From JBGAHD01 sp044226395 (GTDB lineage: Bacteria > Pseudomonadota > Gammaproteobacteria > Xanthomonadales > Ahniellaceae), in NCBI GenBank assembly GCA_044226395.1, contig JBGAHD010000002.1, positions 930,001 through 994,000 of the forward strand: a stretch of 64,000 nucleotides of DNA, written 5' to 3'. The position numbers and the translations under genes were made by a program. Position 1 is the first letter of the stretch. Each line of letters opens with the position of its first letter. The notes under the pieces are model-generated. The model saw nothing but the letters and a program-made list of their open reading frames with translations. It was not told the origin of the DNA and did not search any database. Shown here one piece after another: positions 32,548-42,031 of this stretch.

Positions 32548-33939
32548 ATGACCCACACCCTGCTCCGCTCCGACAATCGACCCGGCCTCGCCACTTTGAT
32601 CCTGCTCTGGCTCTGGCCTTTGCTCTGCGCCGTGCTGGTCTTCGCCCTCACGCGCCCGGGTTATCTCAGTTTCGATTCGGCGCTGATGTTCTGGCAGGCG
32701 CGTCACGACACGTATTTCGACATCGGCGGCCCGCTGCTGCCGTGGCTCTGGCATCAGACGCTGCGCTTCGATGCGGGCACCGATGCCATTCGTCTCTGCC
32801 TGATGACCTTGCTCGCGACGGGCCTCAGTGCTTGCGTGTGGACGTGGCGCGCGAAGCTCTCGCGCGCGGGGCTGCTGATCGCTATCGGCCTGGCGCCGTT
32901 GTGTCCACTGCTGTGGATGATCTGGCCGCACGTGTGGACCGACATCTTGCTCGCCGGTCTTTTGCTGTGGCTCACGGCTGGTGTGTCGACGGCGCGCGCC
33001 GATGGCGGTCGTGCTTGGCGTGTCGCCTTCGCGCTGGTGATCGGCGTGGCGATTTGCCTCACGCGCCACAACGGCTGGTTCGCGCTGCCGCCGTTGTTTT
33101 GGTTGCTCGCGGGACTGTGGCCGTGGTCGCGTGGCATCAGGCGTCGCGCCTTCGTCACCGCGATCATCTTGCTCGCGACCATCTCCGCTGCCACGGCCTT
33201 GCGCTCGACGAGCGCGATCTCGCGCCTGGACACCTGGGCCGTCACCTTGATGTGGGATCTGCAAGCGGTCAGCGTCGCGACCTTGCCCGACGAGGCGCCG
33301 TCGCTGATCCCGTCGAGCCTCACCGATCCGCGCCTGCGCGTGGGTGAATTGCGCGCGGCATTTCACCCCGCGTCCGCGACGCGACTCTATGCGGCCACGA
33401 CCTCGGGCATCGCCAATCCCACCGTGGCGCCGCTCGATGAGACGCAGCGTCGCGATCTGATCGCCGCTTGGTTGCGCGTGCTGCCGTCGACCGCGTATTG
33501 GCGACATCGCATGCGCGTGATGACCGCGTTGTGGGGCCCGCACAATACGACGGAGCTTCGCGCTCTCGCGGAATCGCCGAGCATCACGCCATACGGCGAC
33601 AATCCCACGCTGCCCGAGCCTGCTTCGCGCGGACACGCTGCGTTTCGGAAACTCATGGATCTCGGCACCGACTGGGGCCTGTTCGCGCCGGGACTCTACG
33701 CGGCGCTCGCGCTGGTCGTGCTGCTCGCGCGTTGGCGTCGACTCGATCATGACGCGCGCGCCACGATCCTGGCCTTGATCGCTTCCGCCGCGTGCTATGC
33801 CTTGCCCTTGCTCGTCATCGCGCCTTCGGCGGAAACGCGCTATCTGCTGTGGCCCGTGCTCGCGCTGTGGTGCGCGATGCTGCGCGCGCTGCCTTCGCGC
33901 GCGATCGCCTTCAGTGATGCCAGTAGTACCAGGCGATGA
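32548..33939 (+). CDS. polytopic membrane protein, glycosyltransferase-like (GT-C type)
   Basis: A 463-residue protein with roughly nine to ten hydrophobic helices. The first periplasmic loop (GYLSFDSALMFWQARHDTYF) carries Asp residues just after helix 1, and PHVWTDILLAGLLLWL, TRHNGWFALPPLFWLLAGLW and ETRYLLWPVLALWCAML follow; this organisation resembles GT-C membrane glycosyltransferases that use polyprenyl-linked sugars. That assignment is inference from topology. Its 3' end overlaps the convergent uppP gene by 29 bases, an arrangement fitting polyprenyl-phosphate metabolism but possibly fortuitous. No good ribosome-binding site precedes ATG 32548. Confidence 0.6.
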   Translation: MTHTLLRSDNRPGLATLILLWLWPLLCAVLVFALTRPGYLSFDSALMFWQARHDTYFDIGGPLLPWLWHQTLRFDAGTDAIRLCLMTLLATGLSACVWTWRAKLSRAGLLIAIGLAPLCPLLWMIWPHVWTDILLAGLLLWLTAGVSTARADGGRAWRVAFALVIGVAICLTRHNGWFALPPLFWLLAGLWPWSRGIRRRAFVTAIILLATISAATALRSTSAISRLDTWAVTLMWDLQAVSVATLPDEAPSLIPSSLTDPRLRVGELRAAFHPASATRLYAATTSGIANPTVAPLDETQRRDLIAAWLRVLPSTAYWRHRMRVMTALWGPHNTTELRALAESPSITPYGDNPTLPEPASRGHAAFRKLMDLGTDWGLFAPGLYAALALVVLLARWRRLDHDARATILALIASAACYALPLLVIAPSAETRYLLWPVLALWCAMLRALPSRAIAFSDASSTRR

Positions 33940-34717
33940 CGAACGCGCCCATGGCCAGGCGATAAATCACGAACGGCGACGTGCCCACGCGGCGCACCAC
34001 GGCCAGCAGGAAGTGAATCACCAACACGCCGGCCACGCCCGAGATGCCGGCGCCGAGCAGCATCTCCTGCGCGCTCCAATGATGCGGATGACGCACGAGC
34101 TGCAGCCCGCCGTAGGCCACGGCCATCGCCGTCACCGGAATCGACATCAGGAAGGAATACCGCGCCGCCGCTTCGCGCGTCAGGCCCAGACCCATCGCCG
34201 CCGTCATCGTGACGCCCGAACGCGACGTGCCCGGAATCAAGGCCAGCGCTTGCGCCAGGCCAATCAGCACCGCATCGCGCAGCGTGACGTCGTGCTCGCG
34301 CTTATCGGCGCGGCTCCAGCGCTCGGCCGCCCATAGCAGCAGACCGAACACGATCAGATTCACCGCGATCAACAACGGATGACGCAACTTGTCGGCCAGC
34401 GATTCGCCCATCGCCAAGCCCACGATCACCGCGGGAATCGTCGTCAACGCCAAGCCCACGGCCAAACGCTGCGTGCCATCGAGCGCGCGCCCGGGTCGGA
34501 TCGCCAGCGTGCCGCGAATCAGCACCATCACCTCGGCGCGAAAATAGAACAGCACCGCCAGCAAAGTGCCCAAATGCAAGGCCAGATCGAAGGTCACGCC
34601 CTGATACGGCATGCCCAGAAAAAAGCCGAACAAGCCCAGATGGCCCGAACTCGACACGGGCAGGAATTCGGTCAGCGCCTGGATCAGCGCGAGCAGGATG
34701 ATGTGCCAGAGTTCCAA
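33911..34717 (-). CDS. uppP: undecaprenyl-diphosphatase UppP (BacA)
   Basis: A 268-residue polytopic enzyme that dephosphorylates undecaprenyl diphosphate to recycle the lipid carrier for peptidoglycan and polysaccharide synthesis. Both family motifs are present: ALIQALTEFLPVSSSGHLGL with the (E/Q)-rich loop at the N-terminus, and ALIPGTSRSGVTMTAAMGLG around residue 165, containing the catalytic Ser/Arg. Eight hydrophobic helices can be followed. Length is typical. ATG 34717 gives the normal N-terminus MELWHIILLALIQ. Confidence 0.95.
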   Translation of the reverse strand: MELWHIILLALIQALTEFLPVSSSGHLGLFGFFLGMPYQGVTFDLALHLGTLLAVLFYFRAEVMVLIRGTLAIRPGRALDGTQRLAVGLALTTIPAVIVGLAMGESLADKLRHPLLIAVNLIVFGLLLWAAERWSRADKREHDVTLRDAVLIGLAQALALIPGTSRSGVTMTAAMGLGLTREAAARYSFLMSIPVTAMAVAYGGLQLVRHPHHWSAQEMLLGAGISGVAGVLVIHFLLAVVRRVGTSPFVIYRLAMGAFVIAWYYWHH

Positions 34718-34887
34718 GCGGGCGATTTCCGAAGAGCGGGGAAGGGACGCGCGTCACGCGCGCGAACGAGGGCCGCGCGCATCGTGGCCGCGCGGGCGCG
34801 CAGGGTCAAGCGCGTGGCGCCGCGAGGCGAGGGCTTTTTGCTGACATCGCGGCGCGCGCGGGATCAACCCGCGCGCGATGATCGCGA

Positions 34888-36993
34888 TCAGGCGTTGTGC
34901 GCGGTCGCGAGCTGGGCGAAGGCGTCGCCGAGCACGCCGGCATACGCCTGCGCGCGACCCTGCGGCAGGGCCGCGGGCAAGCCGCCGAGCTGAGTCAGAC
35001 CCACGCGTGCCCACGCCTCGTCCGACGGCGGGTCCACGCCCAGCGCGCGCGCGATCGTTTCGGCCACGCCGCGCGGATGCGCTTGCGCGCTGTCGCCCGA
35101 GATCGCCAGCGCGTCGTCGCCCACCAACGTCACGGCCGCGTTCAAATGCGCGACCAGGGCTTTCATCGCTGCCGATGCCGCGACCGGATCGGTCACGCGC
35201 CAACCGGCCGCGAAGCCGTGCGCCAGCCAGTTCAGCAGGCTATCGCGCGCGTCACGGCCGACCACGATCAACCGCACCGGACCGAGCGAACGCCACAGCG
35301 CCGGCAGAATGCGCGCGTCGAACGCGGGCAACCAGTCGACCAGCTTGGCATCGGCCGGCAAGTCGTAGCGCGCCAGCGCGCGTTCGTACTTGCGCGCCAG
35401 GATGTGCGCTTCGGGCTCGCTGATCTCGGCGTAGCGCGACTCGCCTTCGTTGAACCCATCGGCGCGGCCGCCGACCAGGCGATCGCCGAGCAAGGTCACG
35501 CCCGGCAGCACGCTGATGATCGCGGCCACTTGCTCGACGCCCGAACCCGGCGCGCCCAGCAACAAGGCCGCGGGCTTGCGCGGTGCCTGCGTCGCGGCCT
35601 GCGCGCGCGCGCGTTCGAAGGCTTGCGGCAGGGCCGCGGGCACGTCGCCGAGTCGCGGCGTGACGGCGCGCGGCGCGCCTTCGCGCTGCGACTCCAGCCA
35701 CGCCTGCACGGCCGTGTCGAATTCGTCGCGACGATCGCTGATCAGGCCGCGCAGATTTAGCGCCACGCGCCGCTGCACGGACGACAGTTCCTCGCCCAGC
35801 GCCACGGCCACGCGCGAGGCGGCCTCGCCGATGCGGCCCTGACGCAGATCGGCGCGCGCCTTGATCAGCGCGGCGCCGGGGTTGCGCGGCGCCATCGCCA
35901 GCGCGGCGGTGGCGGCTTGTTCGGCCGCGTCGAGACGGCCGGTGAGCTCTTCGATCGCGGCCAGGCCCGTGCGCGCCGCGACATCGGCGCTGTCGGCGAC
36001 CAGCAGCGCGAGAAAGGCCTCGCGCGCGTCGTCATGCATGCCCGCTTCGGCGGCCACGGTCGCGAGCGCGCGACGCGCTTCGCGATCGCCCGGCGACGAG
36101 CGCAGGTAATGGCGATACACGCCCATGGCCTCGCGCGGCTTGCGCGCCTGCGCCAGGCACCAGGCCAGGGCGTGCACCACGCGCGGTTGCTTGCCGTCGA
36201 TCTCAAGCGCGTCGCGGTAATAGCTGGCGGCGCGATTGAACTCGCCCTGCGCGCGGAAGGCATCGCCCAGCACCACGAGCGTCGGCGCGCGTTCGCTGTC
36301 GACCTTGAGCAGCGCGTCGAGATGCTCGCGCGATTCGGCGAAGCGCTTCTGCGACAACAGCACTTCCGCCAACAACAGACGCGCGGCGTGATAGTCGGGC
36401 TTGAGGCCCACCGCGTTGCGCAGCGCCTGCTCGGCGAAAGCATGATTGCCGCGCGCCAGGAACACGCGACCCAGGCTCGCCTGCACCGCCGGGTTCGATG
36501 GCGTCAGCTCGGCCGCGCGCGACAGATGACGCAAGGCGCCGTCGTAGTCGCGCTTGCTGAGCAGAAAGTTGCCATAGCCCAGCAGCAGGTCGGGACGATC
36601 CTCGCCCGACTTCATCGCCATCTTGAACTGCGTCTCGGCGCGATCGGGATCGCCCTGGATCATGGCGATCTGACCCAGCGCGCTATAGGCCGCGGTCAGG
36701 TTGGGGTTGAGTCGCAGCGCGGTCTCGAAATCCGCGCGCGCCAGGTCGATCTGGCCGGCGTGAAACTCCATCGCCGCCAGCGTCATGTAGTAATTGGGCC
36801 GGTCGGGCAGCAGCTCGATCGCGCGCCGCACCAGGCTCACGGCCTCGGCCACCTGGCCTTGCTGGCGCTTGACCATGGCCAGCAGGTGCAAGGTTTCGGG
36901 ATCGTCGGGGTTGAAGGTCAGCAGTTCGCGATAGCGCGACTCGGCCTCGTCGAGGCGGCCCTGACGGTGAATCTCGAGAATTTCTTCCAGCAT
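34888..36993 (-). CDS. TPR protein with degenerate sulfotransferase-like domain
   Basis: A 701-residue protein. Residues 1 to about 450 are tandem TPRs with clear 34-residue units (for example DEAESRYRELLTFNPDDPET, AISALGQIAMIQGDPDRAET-type segments). The C-terminal part (about 475-701) resembles the TPR-linked sulfotransferase family: the 5'-phosphosulfate loop is KPAALLLGAPGSGVEQVAAI (usual form GxPRSGTTLL) and a second block is GPVRLIVVGRDARDSLLNWL. In the loop the usual Arg is replaced by Gly, so enzyme activity is doubtful. There is no signal peptide, so it should be cytosolic. It may modify or bind glycans or proteins. Confidence 0.75.
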   Translation of the reverse strand: MLEEILEIHRQGRLDEAESRYRELLTFNPDDPETLHLLAMVKRQQGQVAEAVSLVRRAIELLPDRPNYYMTLAAMEFHAGQIDLARADFETALRLNPNLTAAYSALGQIAMIQGDPDRAETQFKMAMKSGEDRPDLLLGYGNFLLSKRDYDGALRHLSRAAELTPSNPAVQASLGRVFLARGNHAFAEQALRNAVGLKPDYHAARLLLAEVLLSQKRFAESREHLDALLKVDSERAPTLVVLGDAFRAQGEFNRAASYYRDALEIDGKQPRVVHALAWCLAQARKPREAMGVYRHYLRSSPGDREARRALATVAAEAGMHDDAREAFLALLVADSADVAARTGLAAIEELTGRLDAAEQAATAALAMAPRNPGAALIKARADLRQGRIGEAASRVAVALGEELSSVQRRVALNLRGLISDRRDEFDTAVQAWLESQREGAPRAVTPRLGDVPAALPQAFERARAQAATQAPRKPAALLLGAPGSGVEQVAAIISVLPGVTLLGDRLVGGRADGFNEGESRYAEISEPEAHILARKYERALARYDLPADAKLVDWLPAFDARILPALWRSLGPVRLIVVGRDARDSLLNWLAHGFAAGWRVTDPVAASAAMKALVAHLNAAVTLVGDDALAISGDSAQAHPRGVAETIARALGVDPPSDEAWARVGLTQLGGLPAALPQGRAQAYAGVLGDAFAQLATAHNA

Positions 36994-37104
36994 GTGCCGA
37001 TTCCTTGCGGCCGACGCTCGGGCCGCGGAAAACGGCGCATTGTACGTGCTTCGTCGCGACCGCGCCCGGCCGGCGCGTTGCCGTGGGCGAGCGTTGGCGC
37101 GCGG

Positions 37105-38409
37105 TCAGCGCGCGGCCAGGGCCTCGGTCGGCTCGCTGGCCGGGCCGATCACGCGGTCGCGACCGCCGCGCTTGCCGGCGTACAGACGCCGGTCGGCCAC
37201 GGCGAGCAGGGCGTGCGGATCAGCCGCGTCCTCGGGAAACAGCGCCACGCCGACCGTCACGGTCAAGGGTCGACCAGGCACGCGCGCCAGATCCAGCGCG
37301 CTGCCGGTGCGATGGCGCAGCAGGCTCTGAATGCGCCGCGCGGCGGCTTCGGCGGTCTCGGCATTGGCGCCGGCCAGCAGCACCGCGAATTCCTCGCCAC
37401 CGTAACGGCAGGGCAGGTCGACGCCGCGCACGGAATCGCGAATGGTCTCGGCCAGCACGCGCAGCACGCGATCGCCCTCGGGGTGGCCGAACTCGTCATT
37501 GATGCGCTTGAAGTGATCGGCATCGATCAGCAGCAAGGCCAGGGAACTGGCGTCGCGCCGCGCGCGCACGATCTCGGCCACCAGGGCCTGATCGAACTTG
37601 GCGCGGTTGTACAAACCGGTGAGCGCGTCGCGCTGATGCTCGGCGGCCAGAGCCTCGAAGCGCTGGCGATAGGTGAGAATGCCGAAGACATCGCTGATCT
37701 CGCCCTGCGCCGTGCCGTCCTGCTGCGCCGGGCGCGTCTTCAGATACACCGTCATCAAGGCCGCGTACACGAAGGCCACCGCGACCTTCGCCGCCGCGTG
37801 ACGCGCGAAAATCACCAGCAAATCCGGCGCGCCCCACTGCGTGCCGGCCACGAACAACGCCGTGTCGAAGATCAACACCGCCGCCAGCGACAGATACACG
37901 CGCATCAACAACGAGCGCATGCCGTGACGGAACAGCCACTCGTACAACAGGATCAGGAACACCGAATCGATCCACAGCGTCAGCACGCTGACCGTCAGCA
38001 CGCGCGGCGCGCGTTGCAGCAAGGACACGGGCATGTCGAGCATGTTCACCGCGCCGCCCAGCGACAAATGCAGCACGCCACTCAAGGTCACGATGATCAA
38101 CAAGCCCACCGCGCCGATCAGGCCGTAGATGAACTTGCGCGCCTCGATCGCGTCCTCGTGCATGTACACGAGCAGCACCGCGAACATCGACGCCGGAAAC
38201 CACGCCACCGCGCCGGGCGTCACCATGAAGCCCGAGCCGATGTCGAGTTTCAGGGTCAGGGCCGACAAGGCTTGCGGAAACTGCAGCGCGCCGATCGCCA
38301 TGTACAAGGGCGCCAGCCCCAGCACGCGCCGCCAACTGAATAACGCCAGCAGGAAGCCGGCGATCAGCCCCGCGGTCGTCAGTAGCACCAGCACTTGCTC
38401 GACATTCAT
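37105..38409 (-). CDS. membrane-bound diguanylate cyclase
   Basis: A 434-residue protein: about six to seven hydrophobic helices in residues 5-225 form an integral sensory region, then a short linker and a GGDEF domain (about 260-425). The active-site loop is intact (RYGGEEFAVLLAG), and DADHFKRINDEFGHPEGDRVL supplies the metal-binding Asp. The product would be cyclic di-GMP. An allosteric I-site (RxxD) upstream of GGEEF is seen as RGVD. The membrane region was not matched to a named sensor family. It is divergent from the FHA-GGDEF gene. Confidence 0.85.
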   Translation of the reverse strand: MNVEQVLVLLTTAGLIAGFLLALFSWRRVLGLAPLYMAIGALQFPQALSALTLKLDIGSGFMVTPGAVAWFPASMFAVLLVYMHEDAIEARKFIYGLIGAVGLLIIVTLSGVLHLSLGGAVNMLDMPVSLLQRAPRVLTVSVLTLWIDSVFLILLYEWLFRHGMRSLLMRVYLSLAAVLIFDTALFVAGTQWGAPDLLVIFARHAAAKVAVAFVYAALMTVYLKTRPAQQDGTAQGEISDVFGILTYRQRFEALAAEHQRDALTGLYNRAKFDQALVAEIVRARRDASSLALLLIDADHFKRINDEFGHPEGDRVLRVLAETIRDSVRGVDLPCRYGGEEFAVLLAGANAETAEAAARRIQSLLRHRTGSALDLARVPGRPLTVTVGVALFPEDAADPHALLAVADRRLYAGKRGGRDRVIGPASEPTEALAAR

Positions 38410-38653
38410 GCGCGTTGCGCCAGTGAAGACGTTTTCTCGAGGCTGTCGCCGACCTTAGCGCGCCGCGACGACGGCGCCAAGCCGGGGCCGTCACGCGTCG
38501 GAAAAAAGTCGCCGATCGGCCGCGCCCGGGGCGCCGGACGGCGTTCGCGCCTCGCGTGTAACCGGTTTCCATCGCGCGCGCGCGGGCCCCGCGTCCGCGT
38601 CCGTCGATGTTGTCGCCCGGTCCAGTTCGCACGAATCGCCCGCTCGCTTGACC

Positions 38654-38659
38654 TAGAAT
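38654..38659 (+). promoter_or_regulatory. -10 element of the FHA-GGDEF gene
   Basis: TAGAAT matches the -10 consensus at five of six positions, 26 bases before the GTG start. No convincing -35 is present. Its place argues against starting translation at the ATG at 38658. Confidence 0.4.
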
Positions 38660-38684
38660 GCGGTCAGTCCCTTCGGAAGTGCCC

Positions 38685-39581
38685 GTGAGCCGACGCCCCG
38701 ATCCGCGAACCACCCAGCGCGTGCGCGTGCCGCGCGGCACCGCGCCGGGCACGCGCGGTCTGGCCCTGGTGGTGATCCACGGCAAGCGCCTGGGCGCGCG
38801 CATCGACGTGCATGACGTGCCGGTGTTGATCGGCCGCGCGCCCGATTGCGATTTCCAGATCGACCATCGCTCCGTGTCGCGTCATCACTGCAAGGTCTGG
38901 TTCGAGAACGAACAAGGCTGGGTGCGCGATCTCGACTCGACCAATCGCACTTATGTCAACGAACGCGCGATCGAATTGATCGCGCTGCGCGAAGGCGATC
39001 ATCTCGACGTCGGCGAAACCGTGTTCAAGGTCGTGCGCGCCGGCTCGCTGGAAGCGCGCTATCACGAGGCGCTGTATCAGCTGGCTAATACCGACAGCCT
39101 CACGCAGCTACTCAATCGACGAAAGTTTCGCGAGCATGTCGAATCCGCGCTGCTCGCCGCGCGCGAAACGCCTCGGCCGCTGTGCCTGGTCTTCGTCGAT
39201 CTCGATCACTTCAAGCGCATCAACGACGAGGTCGGTCATCTCGGCGGCGATGAAGTGCTGCGCGCCGCCAGCGCCGCGTTGCGCGCGGAACTGCGCGCCG
39301 ACGACATCGCCGGAAGACTCGGTGGCGAGGAGTTCGCGATCCTCATGCCCGATACGCCGCTCGAAAAAGCGCTGCAACGCGCCGAGAGCATCCGTCAGGC
39401 GATCTTCGCCGCGCGCGCCACGGTCGAAGGACAAGAACTGCGCGTCACCGCCAGCATCGGCGTCACCCAATGGGCCGGAGGCGCGCCCGATGCCGGCGTG
39501 TTCATGCGTTTGGCCGACGTGCAGTTGTTCCGCGCGAAGGCGGCCGGTCGCAACGCCGTGTTCTGGTCGGGCAAGGCCTGA
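38685..39581 (+). CDS. FHA-domain diguanylate cyclase
   Basis: A 298-residue soluble protein. The GTG at 38685 follows GGAAG by 5-6 bases. An FHA phosphothreonine-binding domain comes first (about residues 25-115: VLIGRAPDCDFQIDHRSVSR, HHCKVWFE, DLDSTNRTYVNE), then a GGDEF domain (about 130-295) with FVDLDHFKRINDEVGHLGG and the intact active site RLGGEEFAILMPD. It would make cyclic di-GMP in response to binding a Thr-phosphorylated partner. No Ser/Thr kinase gene lies in the window. It ends 6 bases from the convergent ABC permease gene. Confidence 0.9.
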   Translation: MSRRPDPRTTQRVRVPRGTAPGTRGLALVVIHGKRLGARIDVHDVPVLIGRAPDCDFQIDHRSVSRHHCKVWFENEQGWVRDLDSTNRTYVNERAIELIALREGDHLDVGETVFKVVRAGSLEARYHEALYQLANTDSLTQLLNRRKFREHVESALLAARETPRPLCLVFVDLDHFKRINDEVGHLGGDEVLRAASAALRAELRADDIAGRLGGEEFAILMPDTPLEKALQRAESIRQAIFAARATVEGQELRVTASIGVTQWAGGAPDAGVFMRLADVQLFRAKAAGRNAVFWSGKA

Positions 39582-39587
39582 GCCGCT

Positions 39588-40820
39588 TCAATCCGACCGC
39601 AAGGCCGCGATCGGATCGAGCGCCGCCGCCTGCCGCGCCGGATAAATGCCGAAGGCCAAACCCACCAGCGCGCACGTCACCGTCGACAACAGCACCGGCA
39701 CCGGCGACCAGCCCACGTGCCAGCCGGCCAAGGCCGCGATCGCGTAAGCCAGCATCGCGCCGAACACCACGCCCAGCACCGCGCCCAGCGCGCACACCAC
39801 CACCGCCTCGCGCATGAACTGTTCGATGATGTCGCGTCGGCGCGCGCCCAGCGCGCGCAACAGGCCGATCTCGCGGCGCCGCTCCAGCACATTGGCCAGC
39901 ATGATGTTCATGATGCCGATGCCGCCGACCAGCAGACTCACCGCCGCGATCGCCGCCATCACGAAGCGAAAGATGCGCTGCGTCTGCTGATGTTGTCGGA
40001 ACAATTGCGCCGGCACGATCAGACTGAAATCGTCCTGGCCCGCGTGCCGCTGCTTCATGGCCGCGCCCAACACGCGCGCGCCCGGCGCGATGCGCGTCGG
40101 ATCGCTCACGCGCACCAGAAAGCGATCGATCTCGTCTTCCATCGGCGGAAAGCGCAGCCGTTCGCGCGCGCTCGACAGCGGCACGAACACGCGATTGCTC
40201 TCCAGGCCCAGTTGCACGCCCTCGAACTCCGCGCGCGACAGATCGCGATCGGCCAGCACGCCCACGACTTCGAACCACGCGTGATTGACCTTGACCAGGC
40301 CACCGACCGCATCGCCGTCGGGAAACAACACGCGCGCCGCCTGACTGCCGAGCACGCACACGGCCGCCGCCGCGGCTTCATCGCGATCGGACAACGCGCG
40401 GCCCTGCGCCACCGGCAAGGCCAACAAGTCGAACAAGCGCGGCGTCACGCCCGCGGCCTGGGCATCGCTGGCCGCGTGTTCGCTGAACACGGCGTGCGCC
40501 TTGACCAGTTTCTCCGCCGCGAATGCGGTCGCGCCCGGCACCACGGCGAAGGCACCCTCGGCATCGGCGCGCGTGAGCCCCAGGGACCGCGCGCGCACTT
40601 CCTTGAGCGACTCGCTGTCGATGGGTTTCGCGGTCACGATCAGATTGTTCAAGCCCAGGCCTTCGATCAAGCGCAAGGCCTCTTGCCGACTGCCTTCGCC
40701 CACGGCCAGCATCGCCACGATCGCGCCGACGCCGAAGATCAGACCCAGCAAGGTCAGCAGCGTGCGCAAGCGACGCCGCTGCAATTCGACCCAGGCCTCG
40801 CGCCAGGGCGAGGTGCTCAT
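39588..40820 (-). CDS. MacB-type ABC transporter permease
   Basis: A 410-residue protein with the MacB/FtsX plan: an N-terminal helix (LRTLLTLLGLIFGVGAIVAM), a periplasmic domain of about 230 residues (VKAHAVFSEHAASD, GSQAARVLFPDGDAVG), then three C-terminal helices with VSLLVGGIGIMNIMLANVLE, RRREIGLLRALGARRRDI and the ending YPARQAAALDPIAALR. It is the last gene of a five-gene operon; its ATG overlaps the preceding stop (ATGA). With the ATPase and adaptors it should move substrate from the periplasm or inner membrane outward. Confidence 0.9.
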   Translation of the reverse strand: MSTSPWREAWVELQRRRLRTLLTLLGLIFGVGAIVAMLAVGEGSRQEALRLIEGLGLNNLIVTAKPIDSESLKEVRARSLGLTRADAEGAFAVVPGATAFAAEKLVKAHAVFSEHAASDAQAAGVTPRLFDLLALPVAQGRALSDRDEAAAAAVCVLGSQAARVLFPDGDAVGGLVKVNHAWFEVVGVLADRDLSRAEFEGVQLGLESNRVFVPLSSARERLRFPPMEDEIDRFLVRVSDPTRIAPGARVLGAAMKQRHAGQDDFSLIVPAQLFRQHQQTQRIFRFVMAAIAAVSLLVGGIGIMNIMLANVLERRREIGLLRALGARRRDIIEQFMREAVVVCALGAVLGVVFGAMLAYAIAALAGWHVGWSPVPVLLSTVTCALVGLAFGIYPARQAAALDPIAALRSD

Positions 40821-42031
40821 GACGACGCCTCGTCGCCGCGCGACTCGGGCGTGAGCAAGACCACATCGCCCTCGCGCAATCCGTCCACCACTTCCGAACG
40901 CGCGTGCCCGCGCTCGCCCAGGCGCACTTCGCGACGCGTGAAGCCATCGCCGTCGCGCACGTCGACGAAGTGACTGCCATTGCTCGACACCAGCGCGACA
41001 TTGGGCACCGACAGGCCGCGTTCCGCGCGTCGCGCGAACAGGCGCGCGCGCATCGTCTGGCCCGGCACCAGGCCCAGGCGCGTGATCGCCTCGGCGGGCA
41101 CGGCCACGTCCACGCGCACGTACTTGATCGGGTTCTGTCGCCCCCGAATCTGCGCGTTGGAGGCGACGAAGAGGATCTCGCTGTCGATCTCGGCCTCGGG
41201 CTGACCCAGCGGCGCGATCACCGCGGGCGCCTTCACCTTCAAGCCTTGCGCGAGTTGCTGCGGCACCTGGATTTCGACTTTCATGTCGCCCAGATTCGGC
41301 AAGGTCGCGAATTCGCTGCCGGAATACACGGTCTCGCCCAGAATCGGCTTCTCGCCCGTCCAGTCGGACGCGAGCAAGAACACGCCATCGTGCGGGGCCT
41401 TGAGTTCGAGTGCCTGCACATCGGCCTCGCGCGAGGCCGCGGTCATCTGAAAACTCGCGCGCTGCGAATCGAGCACCGCCAGCTCCGCCGCGCCGCGACC
41501 TTGCGACTGATCGCGCTTCCAACTCAAATAGTCTTCCTTGCCTCCGAGAAATCCCAGATCCTGCACGGCATCGAGGATCTTGTTGCGCGCGAGCATGTCG
41601 AGCCCATCCGCGCCCGCGTAACGACGCGCGATGCCGATATCGATGTCGACCTTGGCCAGATCCGCCGCCACTCGCTCATCGACCGTGGTCAATTCATCTT
41701 CCTTGCCCTGGCGCAGCAATTGATTGCGCTGCAGATCGAGCAAGGCCTTGGCCAGATCGAGCTTGCCCTTGTTGGCGGTGAAGCGCGCCAGCACGTCGCC
41801 TTTGCGCACGGCACCGCCATCGGGCGCGACCCAGGCCAGTTGTCGCTGCGACCACTGCTCGCCCGGCACCTGCAAGGGCGTGGAGCGCGTCGCGCGCAGT
41901 TCGCCATCGACGGTCAGATCGAGCGCGACCGGACCGGCGGTGATCACTTCGACCGGGGCATCGGTGTCGGCGTCGTTCGCGCAACCAGTCAATGCCGCGC
42001 ACAGCGCGACCATCGTCACCCACGCCTTCAT
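40817..42031 (-). CDS. HlyD-like periplasmic adaptor 1 (lipoprotein)
   Basis: A 404-residue adaptor with lipobox ALTGC (Cys17). The first half of a biotinyl-lipoyl domain (QRQLAWVAPDGGAVRKGDVL) is followed by a long helical hairpin (about 85-200, LDLAKALLDLQRNQLLRQGK), the return strand (LELKAPHDGVFLLASDWTG), a beta-barrel and a C-terminal membrane-proximal domain (VSSNGSHFVDVRDGDGFTRR). It is the most complete of three adaptors in this operon and most like MacA. Start and stop both overlap the neighbouring genes by 4 bases. Confidence 0.8.
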   Translation of the reverse strand: MKAWVTMVALCAALTGCANDADTDAPVEVITAGPVALDLTVDGELRATRSTPLQVPGEQWSQRQLAWVAPDGGAVRKGDVLARFTANKGKLDLAKALLDLQRNQLLRQGKEDELTTVDERVAADLAKVDIDIGIARRYAGADGLDMLARNKILDAVQDLGFLGGKEDYLSWKRDQSQGRGAAELAVLDSQRASFQMTAASREADVQALELKAPHDGVFLLASDWTGEKPILGETVYSGSEFATLPNLGDMKVEIQVPQQLAQGLKVKAPAVIAPLGQPEAEIDSEILFVASNAQIRGRQNPIKYVRVDVAVPAEAITRLGLVPGQTMRARLFARRAERGLSVPNVALVSSNGSHFVDVRDGDGFTRREVRLGERGHARSEVVDGLREGDVVLLTPESRGDEASS

